Shown here in pieces: positions 26,234 to 35,515 of a stretch of DNA of 38,190 nt. A program made the translations under genes and the position numbers. The notes below the pieces were generated by a model. It was not told the origin of the DNA and made no database searches. It saw nothing but the letters and a program-made list of their open reading frames with translations. Numbering within the stretch: the stretch's first letter is position 1; every line of letters starts with the position of its first letter. The DNA is from Legionella sp. (GTDB lineage Bacteria > Pseudomonadota > Gammaproteobacteria > Legionellales > Legionellaceae). Location: the NCBI GenBank assembly GCA_002786205.1, contig PEQM01000036.1:1-38190 (forward strand), in the 5' to 3' direction.

Positions 26234-27929
26234 AACCTTACCCGAACTGTGCATCAGAGCACATCAACTGCTGACGCAAAATGAGCTTCCTCAAGCGATT
26301 AGCTTGTATCAGGCCGTATTGGAGAAAGACCCAGCTCACCAGGAAGCATTGCATTTTTTAGGACTTGCTTATGCTCAATCAGGAGAAATAGCCAAAGCTA
26401 TCGAGGCACTCGAGCGTGCTTGCGCTTTAGAACCACAAGCTGCAATTTTCAATAATTTAGCCAATGCTTATAAACAAAATCATCAAGTCCATGAGGCAAT
26501 TACTCACTACTTAAAAGCGATTGCATTAGAACCACAATATGCACAAGCCCATAATAATGTGGCGAATTTGTATGCCTTACAAAATCAGTATGAGCAAGCA
26601 TTAACTCATTATATCAAGGCCACTCATGCTGCTCCCGATTTTAGCCAGGCCCATTTTAATTTAGGCCTTTTATTGTTAAAAAACCAGCAACTGGAAGCAG
26701 CCAAGGCACAATTTAACAATGTATTGACTTTAAATCCTGGGGCAACAGAAGCACTCTTTTATTTGGCTGTTTTGTCTTTGGCAGCCAATGAGCTGGATGA
26801 AGCAGAAAAAAGGTTTAATGAGGTATTAATACAAGACAGTGAGCACATTGAATCTTTAGTTAATTTAGGTGTTATTGCTTTAAAACGGAACGAAAATCAG
26901 ACCGCAGTAGATTACTTCACTAAAGCCCTGGCGCTCAATAATGAGCATGTTGAGGCACGAAATAACCTGGCTGCGACTTTCATGCACCATGACCGATTTG
27001 AAAATGCGCTTATGCATTACGACGTATTGTTAAAAAAAGAACCCTCTAATCAAGAATATTTATACAACTCGGGCGTGGCTCAAATGGCCTTAGGTCATCT
27101 CAATGAAGCCACCTTGCTGTTTGAACAAGTACTATCACAAGCCCCTCACCACACCCCCTCTTTAAGTAACCTGGCCGCAATTCATGTCAAACTGGAAAAC
27201 AAACAATTAGCTCAAACGTATCTCGAAAGAGTATTGGCAATAACTCCTGATGATAAAATAAGTCAGCACCAACTCCATGCATTAACAGGAGAAAATACAA
27301 CAGAGCATATTCCAGACTATGCACAAAACCTATTTAATAATTATGCCTTGTCTTATGACCACCACATGCAAGGCACGCTACATTACTCTATTCCTGCGCA
27401 CATAAGCAAAATACTTCATCAACTGCCTCTATTAACTTTCGCAAAAACATTAGATTTAGGCTGTGGCACCGGATTAACAGGCTCGGTATTAAGAGAATCC
27501 AGTCAACTTTTAGTCGGAGTAGACATTGCAGAAAAAATGCTGGCGCATGCAAGAGAAAAAAACATCTATGATGTGCTCGTCCATAAAGAATTATGTGCCT
27601 TTTTACAAGAAGAAAATCAACATTATAACCTGATTATCGCGGCCGATGTGTTTCCCTATTTTAGTGATTTAACCCAATTGATCGCTTTAGTTAATCAGCA
27701 TCTGGACGCTTTCGGTTATTTTATTTTTACTACGGAAATAAATGAAACGTCTGCATGGAAGCTTGAAGCCAGTGCTCGCTTTAGTCATGCACCTCAATAC
27801 ATTCAAGAACTGTTAAGCAATGCCGCTTTCACACTCATAGATCAAAAAACTATCCCCGGCAGGTTACAACAACAAACCCCTCTAAACTTAATGATATATG
27901 TCGCGCAAAAAGGAATAGTTAGTGTATAA
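26226..27929 (+). CDS. TPR-repeat protein fused to a class I SAM methyltransferase
   Basis: The 567-residue protein has about ten tetratricopeptide repeats (residues about 4-345). A linker precedes a methyltransferase domain (about 366-567). The SAM motif is [12 protein letters not shown] (408-419), with the acidic motif [10 protein letters not shown] and [10 protein letters not shown] following. The TPR array probably selects a protein partner or substrate. There is no signal peptide or membrane segment, so it is cytosolic. The target is unknown. The gene overlaps rdgB, but this may be only co-expression. Confidence 0.8.
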   Translation: MNKTLPELCIRAHQLLTQNELPQAISLYQAVLEKDPAHQEALHFLGLAYAQSGEIAKAIEALERACALEPQAAIFNNLANAYKQNHQVHEAITHYLKAIALEPQYAQAHNNVANLYALQNQYEQALTHYIKATHAAPDFSQAHFNLGLLLLKNQQLEAAKAQFNNVLTLNPGATEALFYLAVLSLAANELDEAEKRFNEVLIQDSEHIESLVNLGVIALKRNENQTAVDYFTKALALNNEHVEARNNLAATFMHHDRFENALMHYDVLLKKEPSNQEYLYNSGVAQMALGHLNEATLLFEQVLSQAPHHTPSLSNLAAIHVKLENKQLAQTYLERVLAITPDDKISQHQLHALTGENTTEHIPDYAQNLFNNYALSYDHHMQGTLHYSIPAHISKILHQLPLLTFAKTLDLGCGTGLTGSVLRESSQLLVGVDIAEKMLAHAREKNIYDVLVHKELCAFLQEENQHYNLIIAADVFPYFSDLTQLIALVNQHLDAFGYFIFTTEINETSAWKLEASARFSHAPQYIQELLSNAAFTLIDQKTIPGRLQQQTPLNLMIYVAQKGIVSV

Positions 27930-27956
27930 TAATTTTTCATTTAAAAATACTGACTT

Positions 27957-28688
27957 ATGATTACCTCAAACGCCTTATTGCAGCAAAAAATTACAGAATA
28001 CACCTTCGCCATTGAACGCTATATCAACAAGCGCATCTACAAACAGATTGAACGTACCGTTTCTTTCGGTATTATCGGATTGCAATTGATGCTGGCATTG
28101 TCTTTCTTATGGGCTCATCCTCTTTTTAACCTGCAAAATGCCTTGGCTTTAATCATCGCCTATGTGTTTGCTGACTTTATCAATGGGCTAGTGCATATGT
28201 ATATGGATAATAACACGCACTACACTTCCTTTGCGGGGCCCTTTATTGCTGCATTTCATTTACATCACACCAAACACCGCTACCAGGAAAGACCCCTCTT
28301 CCGCGTTTATTTTGATGAATCCGGTACTAAATTTTGGTTGTTAGGATATCTCGTTCTTTTGGCCTTGGTACAAACAGTTAAACCGTTAAACACGCCACTA
28401 TACGCCGGCTTCCTTTTCTTTGCTCTCTTTTCTTCTTTAGCAGAGGTATCTCACTACTGGTGCCATAATGCAACTGAAGAAAATTCATGCATTTTATGGC
28501 TGCAAAGACATGGAATACTGCTTTCTAAAGCGCATCATAAAGCACATCATGGCTCTGACAATACGCAATATGCTTTCTTAAATGGAATGACTGATCCTTT
28601 AATCAATGTCATCGCAGGCAAATATTGTAAAGGATATAAAAATCATGCAGACCAACATACCAAGAGGTATCAAAAGAACCGCTATTGA
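27957..28688 (+). CDS. Kua/TMEM189/CarF-like membrane protein (putative fatty-chain desaturase)
   Basis: The 243-residue protein has about four hydrophobic segments (about 37-55, 58-80, 125-140, 148-165) and many ordered histidines. These lie in ADFINGLVHMYMD (H80), FHLHHTKH (H101, H103, H104, H107), EVSHYWCH (H166, H170) and KAHHKAHH (H193, H194, H197, H198). The spacing follows the Kua domain of TMEM189/PEDS1 and bacterial CarF, which introduce the vinyl-ether bond of plasmalogens. Whether this organism makes ether lipids is not visible here, so the substrate is open. It follows the TPR-methyltransferase gene by 27 bases. Confidence 0.75.
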   Translation: MITSNALLQQKITEYTFAIERYINKRIYKQIERTVSFGIIGLQLMLALSFLWAHPLFNLQNALALIIAYVFADFINGLVHMYMDNNTHYTSFAGPFIAAFHLHHTKHRYQERPLFRVYFDESGTKFWLLGYLVLLALVQTVKPLNTPLYAGFLFFALFSSLAEVSHYWCHNATEENSCILWLQRHGILLSKAHHKAHHGSDNTQYAFLNGMTDPLINVIAGKYCKGYKNHADQHTKRYQKNRY

Positions 28689-28716
28689 CACCCCTTGTGC
28701 TGTTTGAAAATTGAGC

Positions 28717-29550
28717 TTACAGAGAAGGAGAGGACGTCGTTACCCCATCCAGTTGATATCCCTTATCATAAAAGAAATTGAGCATGGCCAAATAACCCTG
28801 TTCCATACGCTCTGCTGCGTTGTAGTAATCAAAATCATCGCGGGGTTGTGCTTGAAAATATTCTGTAAAACGCGCCTTTAATGTTTCTATCGCTGAAAAA
28901 ATCACCTCCTCACTAAGCGATGGGAGATGAGAAAACAGTAGCTCAACTGCCCCTGCTGCACCACAGCCAATTGCATATTGAAATATTGTTACATCGACTA
29001 CAGCACCATTGCGAATCAAAAGAGAGACCATCGCCTGATTTTCCTCGTCAATGGCCAGCTCTAATGGGCTAGAGCCGTATCGATCTAATTGATTCAGATC
29101 TTGCGAGTCTGCCGCCAATATGTGCGATACGGACTCCAAACTGTTTGACTGTACTGCGTAGAATAAGGCTGTTCTCTGTTCCATATAATTCATATAGTGA
29201 ACATCAGCCTTAAAGTCCAGCAAAGTATCAACGAGGCTTGCATCCCCTGCCTGAGCAGCATACATCAGCGGTGTAAAATCATCATAATCAACCCCGTTAA
29301 TTTGAGCACCCAAAAACAGCAACAAAATAACTGCCTGCTCATTTTTTTCTATTACTGCCAAATGCAGCGCAGTTCTACCTTCACGGTCTTGCAATTCCAG
29401 ATTGGGCTTGGCACGAAAACATCTGTGCACTGTTTGTATGTCGTTATTAATAATCGCTTGCATTAATACCGTATAATTTTCAACACCTGTTACTCGCTCA
29501 TCAGGATTTATATCATTTACGTCTTGCTTTTTATTTGTTCTAAATAGCAT
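28717..29550 (-). CDS. ankyrin-repeat protein
   Basis: I start at the ATG at 29550 (MLFRTNKKQD), giving 277 residues; an upstream GTG would add ten hydrophobic residues without better support. Five or so ankyrin repeats run from about residue 25 to 190 (for example GRTALHLAVIEKNEQAVILLL and FTPLMYAAQAGDASLVDTLL). A helical C-terminal tail of about 80 residues follows. There is no signal peptide. In Legionella many ankyrin proteins are injected host effectors. The C-terminal end (YQLDGVTTSSPSL) is not strongly acidic, so a secretion signal is not obvious. The gene stands alone. Confidence 0.8.
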   Translation of the reverse strand: MLFRTNKKQDVNDINPDERVTGVENYTVLMQAIINNDIQTVHRCFRAKPNLELQDREGRTALHLAVIEKNEQAVILLLFLGAQINGVDYDDFTPLMYAAQAGDASLVDTLLDFKADVHYMNYMEQRTALFYAVQSNSLESVSHILAADSQDLNQLDRYGSSPLELAIDEENQAMVSLLIRNGAVVDVTIFQYAIGCGAAGAVELLFSHLPSLSEEVIFSAIETLKARFTEYFQAQPRDDFDYYNAAERMEQGYLAMLNFFYDKGYQLDGVTTSSPSL

Positions 29551-29668
29551 CAAAATACACCAAAAAACCAAAGTGACCACATTATATACAAAATTAATTT
29601 TTTTTCCAGTGGTTTGTTTGGAAAATAGACAACTAGGCCCTTCTCACGTCTCTTCGCTGAATCATTAC

Positions 29669-29701
29669 AAAAAAATCAACGCTCTTGGCTACATCTCGTT
29701 G
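29669..29701 (-). terminator. Rho-independent terminator after the algC-thioesterase unit
   Basis: On the minus strand, directly after the thioesterase stop, CAACG (plus 29697-29701) pairs with CGTTG (plus 29677-29681) across a 15-base loop. An A and seven Ts follow (plus 29669-29675). The stem is short, but the T-run and position fit a terminator. Confidence 0.45.
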
Positions 29702-29702
29702 T

Positions 29703-30176
29703 TTATATGGTGCGAGCCAAATGCCCCACATCCACTTTAACAAAGACCGAATCGCCCAATGCCGTTAAGGTGTCTTTCGCGTAGACCTCACACAAAACGC
29801 GTGTTTTTCGTCCAACTTCACCGTCTACACGTGCTTTAAGCAAAAGGGGTACACCCATCGGTGTTGGCTTTATGTATTTGATATTTAAAGTACCCGTTAC
29901 ACAATCAATGCGAGGCAGTGTTTCGGGTTCTCTGTTTTCAGCGCGATAATGATAAGCCATCGCGGTCCAATTGGAATGACAATCCACAAGACAACTGATA
30001 AGCCCACCATAGACCAATGAAGGCCAACCGACATAGCAGGCATCCGGTGTATGGTGCGCAATGACATATTCCTGATTGTCATCCCAGTAGCTTTGAATTT
30101 GTAAGCCTTGTTTATTTTGCACACCACAACCAAAACAAACCCCATCCGGTGCTGCTCTTTGCTGCAGGGACTTCAT
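29703..30176 (-). CDS. hotdog-fold (PaaI-type) acyl-CoA thioesterase
   Basis: The 157-residue protein begins with a CFGCG motif (about residues 14-18) seen in one branch of PaaI-like thioesterases. The hotdog core includes VYGGLISCLVDCHSNWTAM, where the usual HGG is YGG, and LNIKYIKPTPMGVPLLLKARV. It probably hydrolyses an acyl-CoA, but the substrate is unknown. A strong ribosome site (AGGAGAGGAAG) precedes the ATG. It follows algC by about 50 bases on the same strand. Confidence 0.75.
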   Translation of the reverse strand: MKSLQQRAAPDGVCFGCGVQNKQGLQIQSYWDDNQEYVIAHHTPDACYVGWPSLVYGGLISCLVDCHSNWTAMAYHYRAENREPETLPRIDCVTGTLNIKYIKPTPMGVPLLLKARVDGEVGRKTRVLCEVYAKDTLTALGDSVFVKVDVGHLARTI

Positions 30177-30227
30177 TCTTCCTCTCCTTTAAACAAGGCT
30201 TCCTTTACAAGCGGTTGGCTATTCATA

Positions 30228-31616
30228 CTAAAAAGGGATAGTCAAACTACTATTTACTTGTTGAATTTGCTCTTTAAATAAAGCCTGTATCTGCCTCAAT
30301 CCAGGTTGATCATCTGCTTCAAAACGAGCAACCAGACAAGGCGTCGTATTCGATGCTCTCAACAATCCCCATCCATTAGCCAATTCTACTCGTAACCCAT
30401 CAATGGTAATCATTCGGGCTTCAGGAAACTGGGCCAATTGGATGAATTGCTGCATAAATACAAATTTTTCTTCATCACTGATAGGAATTTTTATTTCTGG
30501 TGTATTGATGCTATTAGGAATCGTTGCAAACTGCTCATCGACACTTAAAGGAGAGGCTGCAATAATCTCTAGCAAACGGCAAGCGCTATACAAGGCATCA
30601 TCAAAACCATACCAGCGATCTTTAAAAAACAAATGACCACTCATTTCACCAGCCAATAACGCCTGTTCTTCACGCATTACCGCTTTCACAATCGAATGCC
30701 CGGTAGGACACATGCGTGCAATGCCACCTGAGGTTTCAATGACTTTAGCCAAATGACTGGAACATTTCACATCAAAAACAATGGTTGCTTTAGGATGATG
30801 CTGTAATAATGCTCGCGCATAAAACATCATCAAGCGATCAGGCCAAATGATTTCCCCCTGATTGGTAATGACGCCTAAGCGATCTGCATCGCCATCAAAG
30901 GCCAAACCAATATCTGCCTGATGTGCTAATACTGCTTGCTTTAAATCACTTAAATTGGCTTCTACTGTCGGGTCTGGATGATGATTAGGAAAACGTCCAT
31001 CAATATCACAATATAAAGGAATAACATCACAACCTAAAGCCCTTAATACTTGAGGAACCTCAGGCCCGGCAACGCCATTACCACAATCAACCACTACCTT
31101 TAACGGTTTTTTGAGCGCTACATCACTGACTATACGTTCTCTATAAGCAGGTAAAATTGACCGAAGCTCCTCTTGGCCTTCACCAAAAAGACGCTGCTTT
31201 TGTTCGATGTACTCATACAAGCGAGTGATGTCTTTTTCTGTCAAAGTTTTGCCAGCTAGCACCATTTTAATGCCATTATAGTCTGCTGGATTATGGCTGC
31301 CAGTCACCATTAAGCCACTGTCTATATCCTGGGTATTGGTCGCATAATACATCACGGGAGTTGCCACTTCACCCAAATCAACCACATGAATACCACTATC
31401 CAATAAGCCTTGTTTTAAAGCTTGCGCCAGATACTGACTGGTTAAACGAGCATCTCGAGCAATAAAGATGTCTTTTCTACCCAATTGCCCCAAATAATAA
31501 GCAATACCCAAACCAATAGTATAGAATGAATGCTCATCCAAATCTTTATTAATAATGCCTCTAATATCATAGGCTCTAAACGCAGATCGAGAGACCTTGC
31601 CTTGCTGATAATGCAT
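30228..31616 (-). CDS. algC: phosphomannomutase/phosphoglucomutase
   Basis: This enzyme interconverts hexose 6- and 1-phosphates for envelope sugar nucleotides. The 462 residues match Pseudomonas AlgC in length. The phosphoserine loop is VTGSHNPADYNGIKM (S107) and the metal loop is DGDADRLGV (D241, D243, D245). The sugar-binding GEMSGHLFF and the C-terminal phosphate-binding RASNTTPCLVARFE follow. Its ATG shares one base with the dut stop (TAATG), so coaBC, dut and algC are probably one transcript. Confidence 0.94.
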   Translation of the reverse strand: MHYQQGKVSRSAFRAYDIRGIINKDLDEHSFYTIGLGIAYYLGQLGRKDIFIARDARLTSQYLAQALKQGLLDSGIHVVDLGEVATPVMYYATNTQDIDSGLMVTGSHNPADYNGIKMVLAGKTLTEKDITRLYEYIEQKQRLFGEGQEELRSILPAYRERIVSDVALKKPLKVVVDCGNGVAGPEVPQVLRALGCDVIPLYCDIDGRFPNHHPDPTVEANLSDLKQAVLAHQADIGLAFDGDADRLGVITNQGEIIWPDRLMMFYARALLQHHPKATIVFDVKCSSHLAKVIETSGGIARMCPTGHSIVKAVMREEQALLAGEMSGHLFFKDRWYGFDDALYSACRLLEIIAASPLSVDEQFATIPNSINTPEIKIPISDEEKFVFMQQFIQLAQFPEARMITIDGLRVELANGWGLLRASNTTPCLVARFEADDQPGLRQIQALFKEQIQQVNSSLTIPF

Positions 31617-32074
31617 TATTGCCTCCCTGAGCTACCAAAACCAGCAATGCCTCGGTCTGTTTGCACAAAATCATCCACCACTTCAAATGCAGCTTGAACA
31701 ACAGGCACAAAAACCAGCTGTGCAATCCGGTCACCTGGTTGCACAACAAAAGACTCCTGACTTCTATTCCAGCAAGAAACCTTTAATTCACCTTGATAAT
31801 CAGAATCAATTAAACCAACCAGGTTACCCAAAACAATGCCATGTTTATGGCCTAAACCTGAACGTGGTAAAATCACCGCAGCCAATTGAGGGTCACCGAT
31901 ATACACTGCAATTCCTGTAGGCAATAATACTGTTTCTTGTGGCGCAATAGACAAAGGTTCATTAATACACACCCTTAAATCAAGACCGGCTGATCCTTCT
32001 GTTGCATAAGCAGGCAGGGGAATAGTATTGCCCAAACGCGAATCAAGAATTTTTAACTGAATAACTTCTGGCAT
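31616..32074 (-). CDS. dut: dUTP diphosphatase
   Basis: Dut hydrolyses dUTP to dUMP. All five family motifs are present: [10 protein letters not shown], the [10 protein letters not shown] loop, [27 protein letters not shown] and the C-terminal arm [11 protein letters not shown] start at the ATG at 32074 ([15 protein letters not shown]), giving 152 residues, the usual length; an ATG four codons upstream is possible, and the longer reading to 32134 runs into coaBC. The coaBC-dut-algC order is common in gammaproteobacteria. Confidence 0.95.
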   Translation of the reverse strand: MPEVIQLKILDSRLGNTIPLPAYATEGSAGLDLRVCINEPLSIAPQETVLLPTGIAVYIGDPQLAAVILPRSGLGHKHGIVLGNLVGLIDSDYQGELKVSCWNRSQESFVVQPGDRIAQLVFVPVVQAAFEVVDDFVQTDRGIAGFGSSGRQ

Positions 32075-32096
32075 AATAGATTCCATAATATTTTTA

Positions 32097-33299
32097 TTAA
32101 GAGGCATTTTGCAGACTTGAGGCCAATATTGCAATAAGTTGCCCTGCTAAACGCATTTTATGGGTTAAACTCAAGGCAATTTGCCTGTCTTTTGTAATCA
32201 CCACCACTTGATTCTCTTCTGCATCAAAGCCAAGCCCTGGCCCTACTTGATTGGCCACAATCATATCCATCTTTTTCTGCTTTAACTTGTCACGAGCATA
32301 CTCCAAAACATGGGTAGTTTCCGCGGCAAAACCCACTACCCATGCAGGCAGTTGACTTTCAGCAACAGCAGCTACTATGTCTTGGGTTTTAGTGAAGGTG
32401 AGCGACAATTCGGTTTGATTTTTCTTCTTCATTTTTTCTAAGGCAGGCACCTCAATCGTATAATCAGCAACAGCCGCTGCACTGATAAAAATGCATCCTT
32501 TTTGCAAATGTTGCATTACTGCATCATACATTTCTTGTGCAGATTGGACATCGATGCGTGTTATTGCATCAGGTGCATCCAAATGACAAGGACCAGAAAT
32601 TAAAGTCACCTTTGCACCCGCCATAACGGCAGCGGACGCCAGGGCATAGCCCATTTTTCCTGAACTGTAATTACTTAAAAAACGCACGGGATCAATGGCT
32701 TCTCTTGTCGGCCCGGCAGTAATAACAACCTGTTTTCCTTGTAATAACTGATATGCTTCATGTTGTCTTAGTGCATTGATAATTTGCAAAGGCTCACTCA
32801 CTCGCCCTAATCCAACCTCACCACAGGCTTGCTCCCCTCTTTCTGGGCCAATAAAGATAACGCCTCTTTGCTTTAATACGTCACAATTACTTTGCGTTGC
32901 CGCATGAGCCCACATACTTCTATTCATTGCAGGACAAACAAAAACAGGAACTTCTGCAACCAGATACAGGGTAGAAAGCAAATCATCAGCCAGTCCTTGT
33001 GCCATTTTAGCAAGGCAATGGGCTGAAGCCGGAGCAATGACCAAATAATCAGCCCAACGCGCCAATTCAATATGCCCCATGGCGCGCTCTGCTTGCCTGT
33101 CAAATAAGTCCACTCGAACTTCATGACCCGATAAGGCTTGCATGGTCAATGGAGTAATGAATTCTTGAGCAGAAGCAGTCATGACGACCTTAACCTGCGC
33201 CCCTAATTGAGTCAATTCTCTAACCAACAAAGCGGATTTATAAGCAGCAATACCGCCACAAACCCCTAATAAAATTTTTTTATTGAGAAAATCTTGCAT
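32097..33299 (-). CDS. coaBC: bifunctional phosphopantothenoylcysteine decarboxylase/synthetase
   Basis: CoaBC makes 4'-phosphopantetheine for coenzyme A. I start at the ATG at 33299 ([21 protein letters not shown]), giving 400 residues; a longer reading to 33443 would overlap the divergent radC and carries no conserved sequence. The CoaC half has GGIAAYK, catalytic H76 in [18 protein letters not shown] and the flap cysteine C159 in ACGEVGLGR. The CoaB half has [22 protein letters not shown]. It diverges from radC, as in E. coli. The product also feeds dephospho-CoA to MdcB. Confidence 0.95.
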   Translation of the reverse strand: MQDFLNKKILLGVCGGIAAYKSALLVRELTQLGAQVKVVMTASAQEFITPLTMQALSGHEVRVDLFDRQAERAMGHIELARWADYLVIAPASAHCLAKMAQGLADDLLSTLYLVAEVPVFVCPAMNRSMWAHAATQSNCDVLKQRGVIFIGPERGEQACGEVGLGRVSEPLQIINALRQHEAYQLLQGKQVVITAGPTREAIDPVRFLSNYSSGKMGYALASAAVMAGAKVTLISGPCHLDAPDAITRIDVQSAQEMYDAVMQHLQKGCIFISAAAVADYTIEVPALEKMKKKNQTELSLTFTKTQDIVAAVAESQLPAWVVGFAAETTHVLEYARDKLKQKKMDMIVANQVGPGLGFDAEENQVVVITKDRQIALSLTHKMRLAGQLIAILASSLQNAS

Positions 33300-33377
33300 G
33301 CCATGCCATTTTTGATAAGAATAGACCCCGATCAAAGCACAATCTTCGCCATAAAGGAATATTAAAAGGAATAAACT

Positions 33378-34064
33378 ATGACGGTTGTTCATACAACACC
33401 GCCGCTGCGCTTGCGTGAAAAATTGCTGACCCAAGGCGTTCAAAGCCTGTCTGACACGGAATTATTAGCAGTTTTTATCAGTTCGGGAACTCGCACCAAA
33501 AACTGCCTGGAACTGGCTGGCGAGCTGTTGTCTCAATTAGGCGACCTAAGGCGCGTACTCAATGCCCCCCATCAACGTTTTGTACAAATTGCAGGACTAG
33601 GGCTAACTCGCTATACCCAATTACAAGCCGTGCAGGAAATCTGTAAACGCAGTGATTTTATTCAACTACAAAGGGAGTTGAGTATAGCCAATACCCAACA
33701 GGCCTATACCTATTTAAAAAAGCGCCTGCGTGATTACAAAAATGAAACTTTTGCCGCCCTTTTTCTAGACAACCAACACCGCATTCTTGCTTATGAAGAA
33801 CTATTTTTTGGCACCATCAATACTGCAACCATTCACCCGCGCCCGATCATCGAACGCGTATTACAATTGAATGCTGCAGCCATCATTCTGGCACATAACC
33901 ACCCATCGGGCCTCTCCGATGCCAGTCCTCAAGATTTGGCGGTAACGGAGCGTCTGCAAGATGCTCTGGCCCTAGTGGATACGCGACTACTAGATCATAT
34001 CGTGATCGGCGATAACGAAGTCTACTCCATTATTGCCGAGCACAAATGGATTTGTAACTCCTAA
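33378..34064 (+). CDS. radC: RadC family JAB-domain protein
   Basis: The 228-residue protein has an N-terminal helix-hairpin-helix-like region (about 1-95) and a JAB1/MPN+ metalloprotease-type domain. The motif HNHPSGLSDASPQD gives H173, H175 and D186. The old role in DNA repair is doubted; function is not settled. AAAAGGAA lies about 7 bases before the ATG. It diverges from coaBC across a 78-base gap. Confidence 0.92.
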   Translation: MTVVHTTPPLRLREKLLTQGVQSLSDTELLAVFISSGTRTKNCLELAGELLSQLGDLRRVLNAPHQRFVQIAGLGLTRYTQLQAVQEICKRSDFIQLQRELSIANTQQAYTYLKKRLRDYKNETFAALFLDNQHRILAYEELFFGTINTATIHPRPIIERVLQLNAAAIILAHNHPSGLSDASPQDLAVTERLQDALALVDTRLLDHIVIGDNEVYSIIAEHKWICNS

Positions 34065-34080
34065 GGTCGAAGGAAATAAC

Positions 34081-34332
34081 ATGCGCCAGCTCTTTCACAC
34101 CGAATTTAGTAAAAACAAAACCATCCAAACTGCTTTTTGGTACAGCCTGGGATTAGACTTACTTTTTTCACAAAGCGCTTACCACATCCTGATTCTCTTT
34201 GCCCTGCCCTATATAACATCCATAGGGCTGGAATATTTTTTCAACCGTAACCCTCAGAAAAAATCCCTGGTGCGGATTAGTCGTCAGTTCAAATCGACAA
34301 CATCACTACACCCGCATAGGATGCGTCCATGA
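34081..34332 (+). CDS. small hypothetical membrane protein
   Basis: I start at the ATG at 34081 (MRQLFHTEFSKN), which has GAAGGAA upstream, giving 83 residues. A start at 34033 would lie inside radC. Residues about 17-50 are hydrophobic and may form one or two membrane helices; the rest is basic. It lies 16 bases after radC and may be co-transcribed. I recognise no family. Confidence 0.55.
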   Translation: MRQLFHTEFSKNKTIQTAFWYSLGLDLLFSQSAYHILILFALPYITSIGLEYFFNRNPQKKSLVRISRQFKSTTSLHPHRMRP

Positions 34333-34347
34333 CAGCTACGGCAGCCA

Positions 34348-34944
34348 TTATTTCATTTTTTTTGCATAGGATGCCACGTGCTGCCCCTGAAATCTGCACA
34401 GCGCCAACTCTTTATCACTAGGCAGACGAGAACCATCCGCACCAGCAATGGTTGCCGCGCCGTAAGGAGAGCCCCCACGCACTTCAGAAATATCAGTCAA
34501 TTCTTTAGCAGCATAAGGCAAGCCCATAATAATCATGCCATGATGCGCCAGAGTAGGCCAAAAGGTAAGAATGGTTGATTCATTCCCGCCACCAGTACCT
34601 GTTGAGGTAAAAACAGAAGCAATTTTACCTATCAAAGCACCATCTACCCATAACTTGCCGGTTTGATCAAGAAAAGTCCGCATTTGTCCGGCCATATTGC
34701 CAAAACGTGTAGGCGTACCAAATAAAATAGCATCGTATTGAGCTAAATCTTCGGGCTTGGCAACAGGGGCTTTCTGATCCATTTTAACGCCCATATTTCG
34801 TGCATATTCTTCAGGAATAGTCTCTGGCACTCGCATCACATCAACCTGACAACCTGGTATTGCTTTTGCACCTTCTGCTACAGCCTGAGCCAATTGCTCA
34901 ACATGCCCGTACATGCTGTAATAAAGCACTAATATTTTCGCCAT
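34348..34944 (-). CDS. wrbA: NAD(P)H:quinone oxidoreductase, WrbA type
   Basis: WrbA is an FMN-dependent two-electron quinone reductase of the flavodoxin fold. The ATG at 34944 ([19 protein letters not shown]) gives 198 residues, the usual length, and has AAGGAGAA 6 bases upstream. Motifs: the FMN phosphate loop [30 protein letters not shown], and [14 protein letters not shown] 5-bp inverted repeat AACCA/TGGTT (34957-34973) lies in its leader next to the ribosome site; its role is unclear. The gene converges on the small membrane protein. Confidence 0.94.
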   Translation of the reverse strand: MAKILVLYYSMYGHVEQLAQAVAEGAKAIPGCQVDVMRVPETIPEEYARNMGVKMDQKAPVAKPEDLAQYDAILFGTPTRFGNMAGQMRTFLDQTGKLWVDGALIGKIASVFTSTGTGGGNESTILTFWPTLAHHGMIIMGLPYAAKELTDISEVRGGSPYGAATIAGADGSRLPSDKELALCRFQGQHVASYAKKMK

Positions 34945-34975
34945 TTTATTCTCCTTAACCAATATTCCTGGTTGA

Positions 34976-35182
34976 TTAAACCTCTTTTTCTTTCATACGT
35001 TCGCCAGCGCAGCCAAGGCTTCAGCAGCAGAGTTACAGTATGATGCTCCTTTCTTTAAATCTGATGCTGTTTTAAAAAATAATGACATCGCTATCAATAA
35101 CATCTCTACATCAGCTTTATCAAAGATGACAGACAAATCCAAACAAATCGCCAATAAAATCAAAGACGATGTGACTGATTGA
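34976..35182 (+). pseudogene. start-less coding remnant (C-terminal fragment)
   Basis: A frame open from just after a TGA at 34973 to the TGA at 35180-35182 encodes about 68 residues. It ends SKMTDKSKQIANKIKDDVTD, and its codon use (TTA, GCT, AAA, GAT) resembles real genes here. It has no ATG, GTG or TTG near its beginning; the only Met is near the end. It therefore looks like the tail of a gene whose front was lost. The opposite-strand 64-codon ORF over the same bases is less convincing. No family recognised. Confidence 0.4.
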
Positions 35183-35356
35183 GGCATCCAAAAAATGCGC
35201 TATAACTGCCAACATTTAGATAGGATACGATAAAATAGTGGCTAGACCAAGCCAGAAAACCTCTCTTCCTTATAAAAAAACAAGCGCAATTGATGGCCAG
35301 CCTAATCAACCTAACCAAAAACTAACCCTACACAAAATTCACCGCTTCACCACTCG

Positions 35357-35391
35357 CTATTCACACTTTTATCCACAGATTTTGTGGATAA
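35357..35391. promoter_or_regulatory. cluster of DnaA boxes, including an inverted pair
   Basis: TTATCCACA (35369-35377, plus) and its exact reverse complement TGTGGATAA (35383-35391) are separated by GATTT. Three bases upstream, CTATTCACA (35357-35365) differs from the consensus TTATNCACA only at its first base. Two perfect facing boxes spaced this closely are unlikely to be chance. Confidence 0.65.
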
Positions 35392-35496
35392 TTCATGAAA
35401 GGATCTTATAAAAAAAAGTAAAAAACCCAGTAACTAACTGACTAATTTAACAAAAGAAATGAAATATGAATAAAATGAAAGAGGGAATTTAAAAAG

Positions 35497-35505
35497 TTAT
35501 CCACA
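35497..35505 (+). promoter_or_regulatory. DnaA box at the ribosome site of the 75-codon ORF
   Basis: This is a perfect TTATCCACA, same orientation as the box at 35369, 128 bases downstream of it. Its last base is the first base of the Shine-Dalgarno AAGGAG (35505-35510), so a bound protein would cover the start of the following ORF. Confidence 0.6.
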
Positions 35506-35515
35506 AGGAGTTGGA

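Larger units (their letters stand above)
35183..35515. other. gene-free AT-rich region with DnaA boxes (origin-like)
   Basis: No gene is visible in these 333 bases. The first part has several A/C-rich short repeats (CTAACC, AACTAAC). The second part carries four DnaA-type boxes around an A-rich, G+C-poor stretch at about 35398-35496. One GATC site occurs next to the AT-rich stretch. The arrangement resembles a small replication origin, but neither dnaA nor rpmH is nearby. Confidence 0.5.

Noticed and set aside
32097-33443. Longer coaBC reading starting at 33443.
   Set aside because: The extra 48 residues are unlike CoaBC and overlap the divergent radC; the ATG at 33299 begins exactly at the conserved N-terminus.
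34314-34374. Direct repeat GCATAGGATGC at 34314-34324 and 34364-34374.
   Set aside because: Both copies lie at the ends of coding sequences and are short; nothing else supports a mobile element or attachment site.
34993-35187. Minus-strand 64-codon ORF.
   Set aside because: It has no ribosome site and runs opposite to a better coding frame (34976-35182) with typical codon use.
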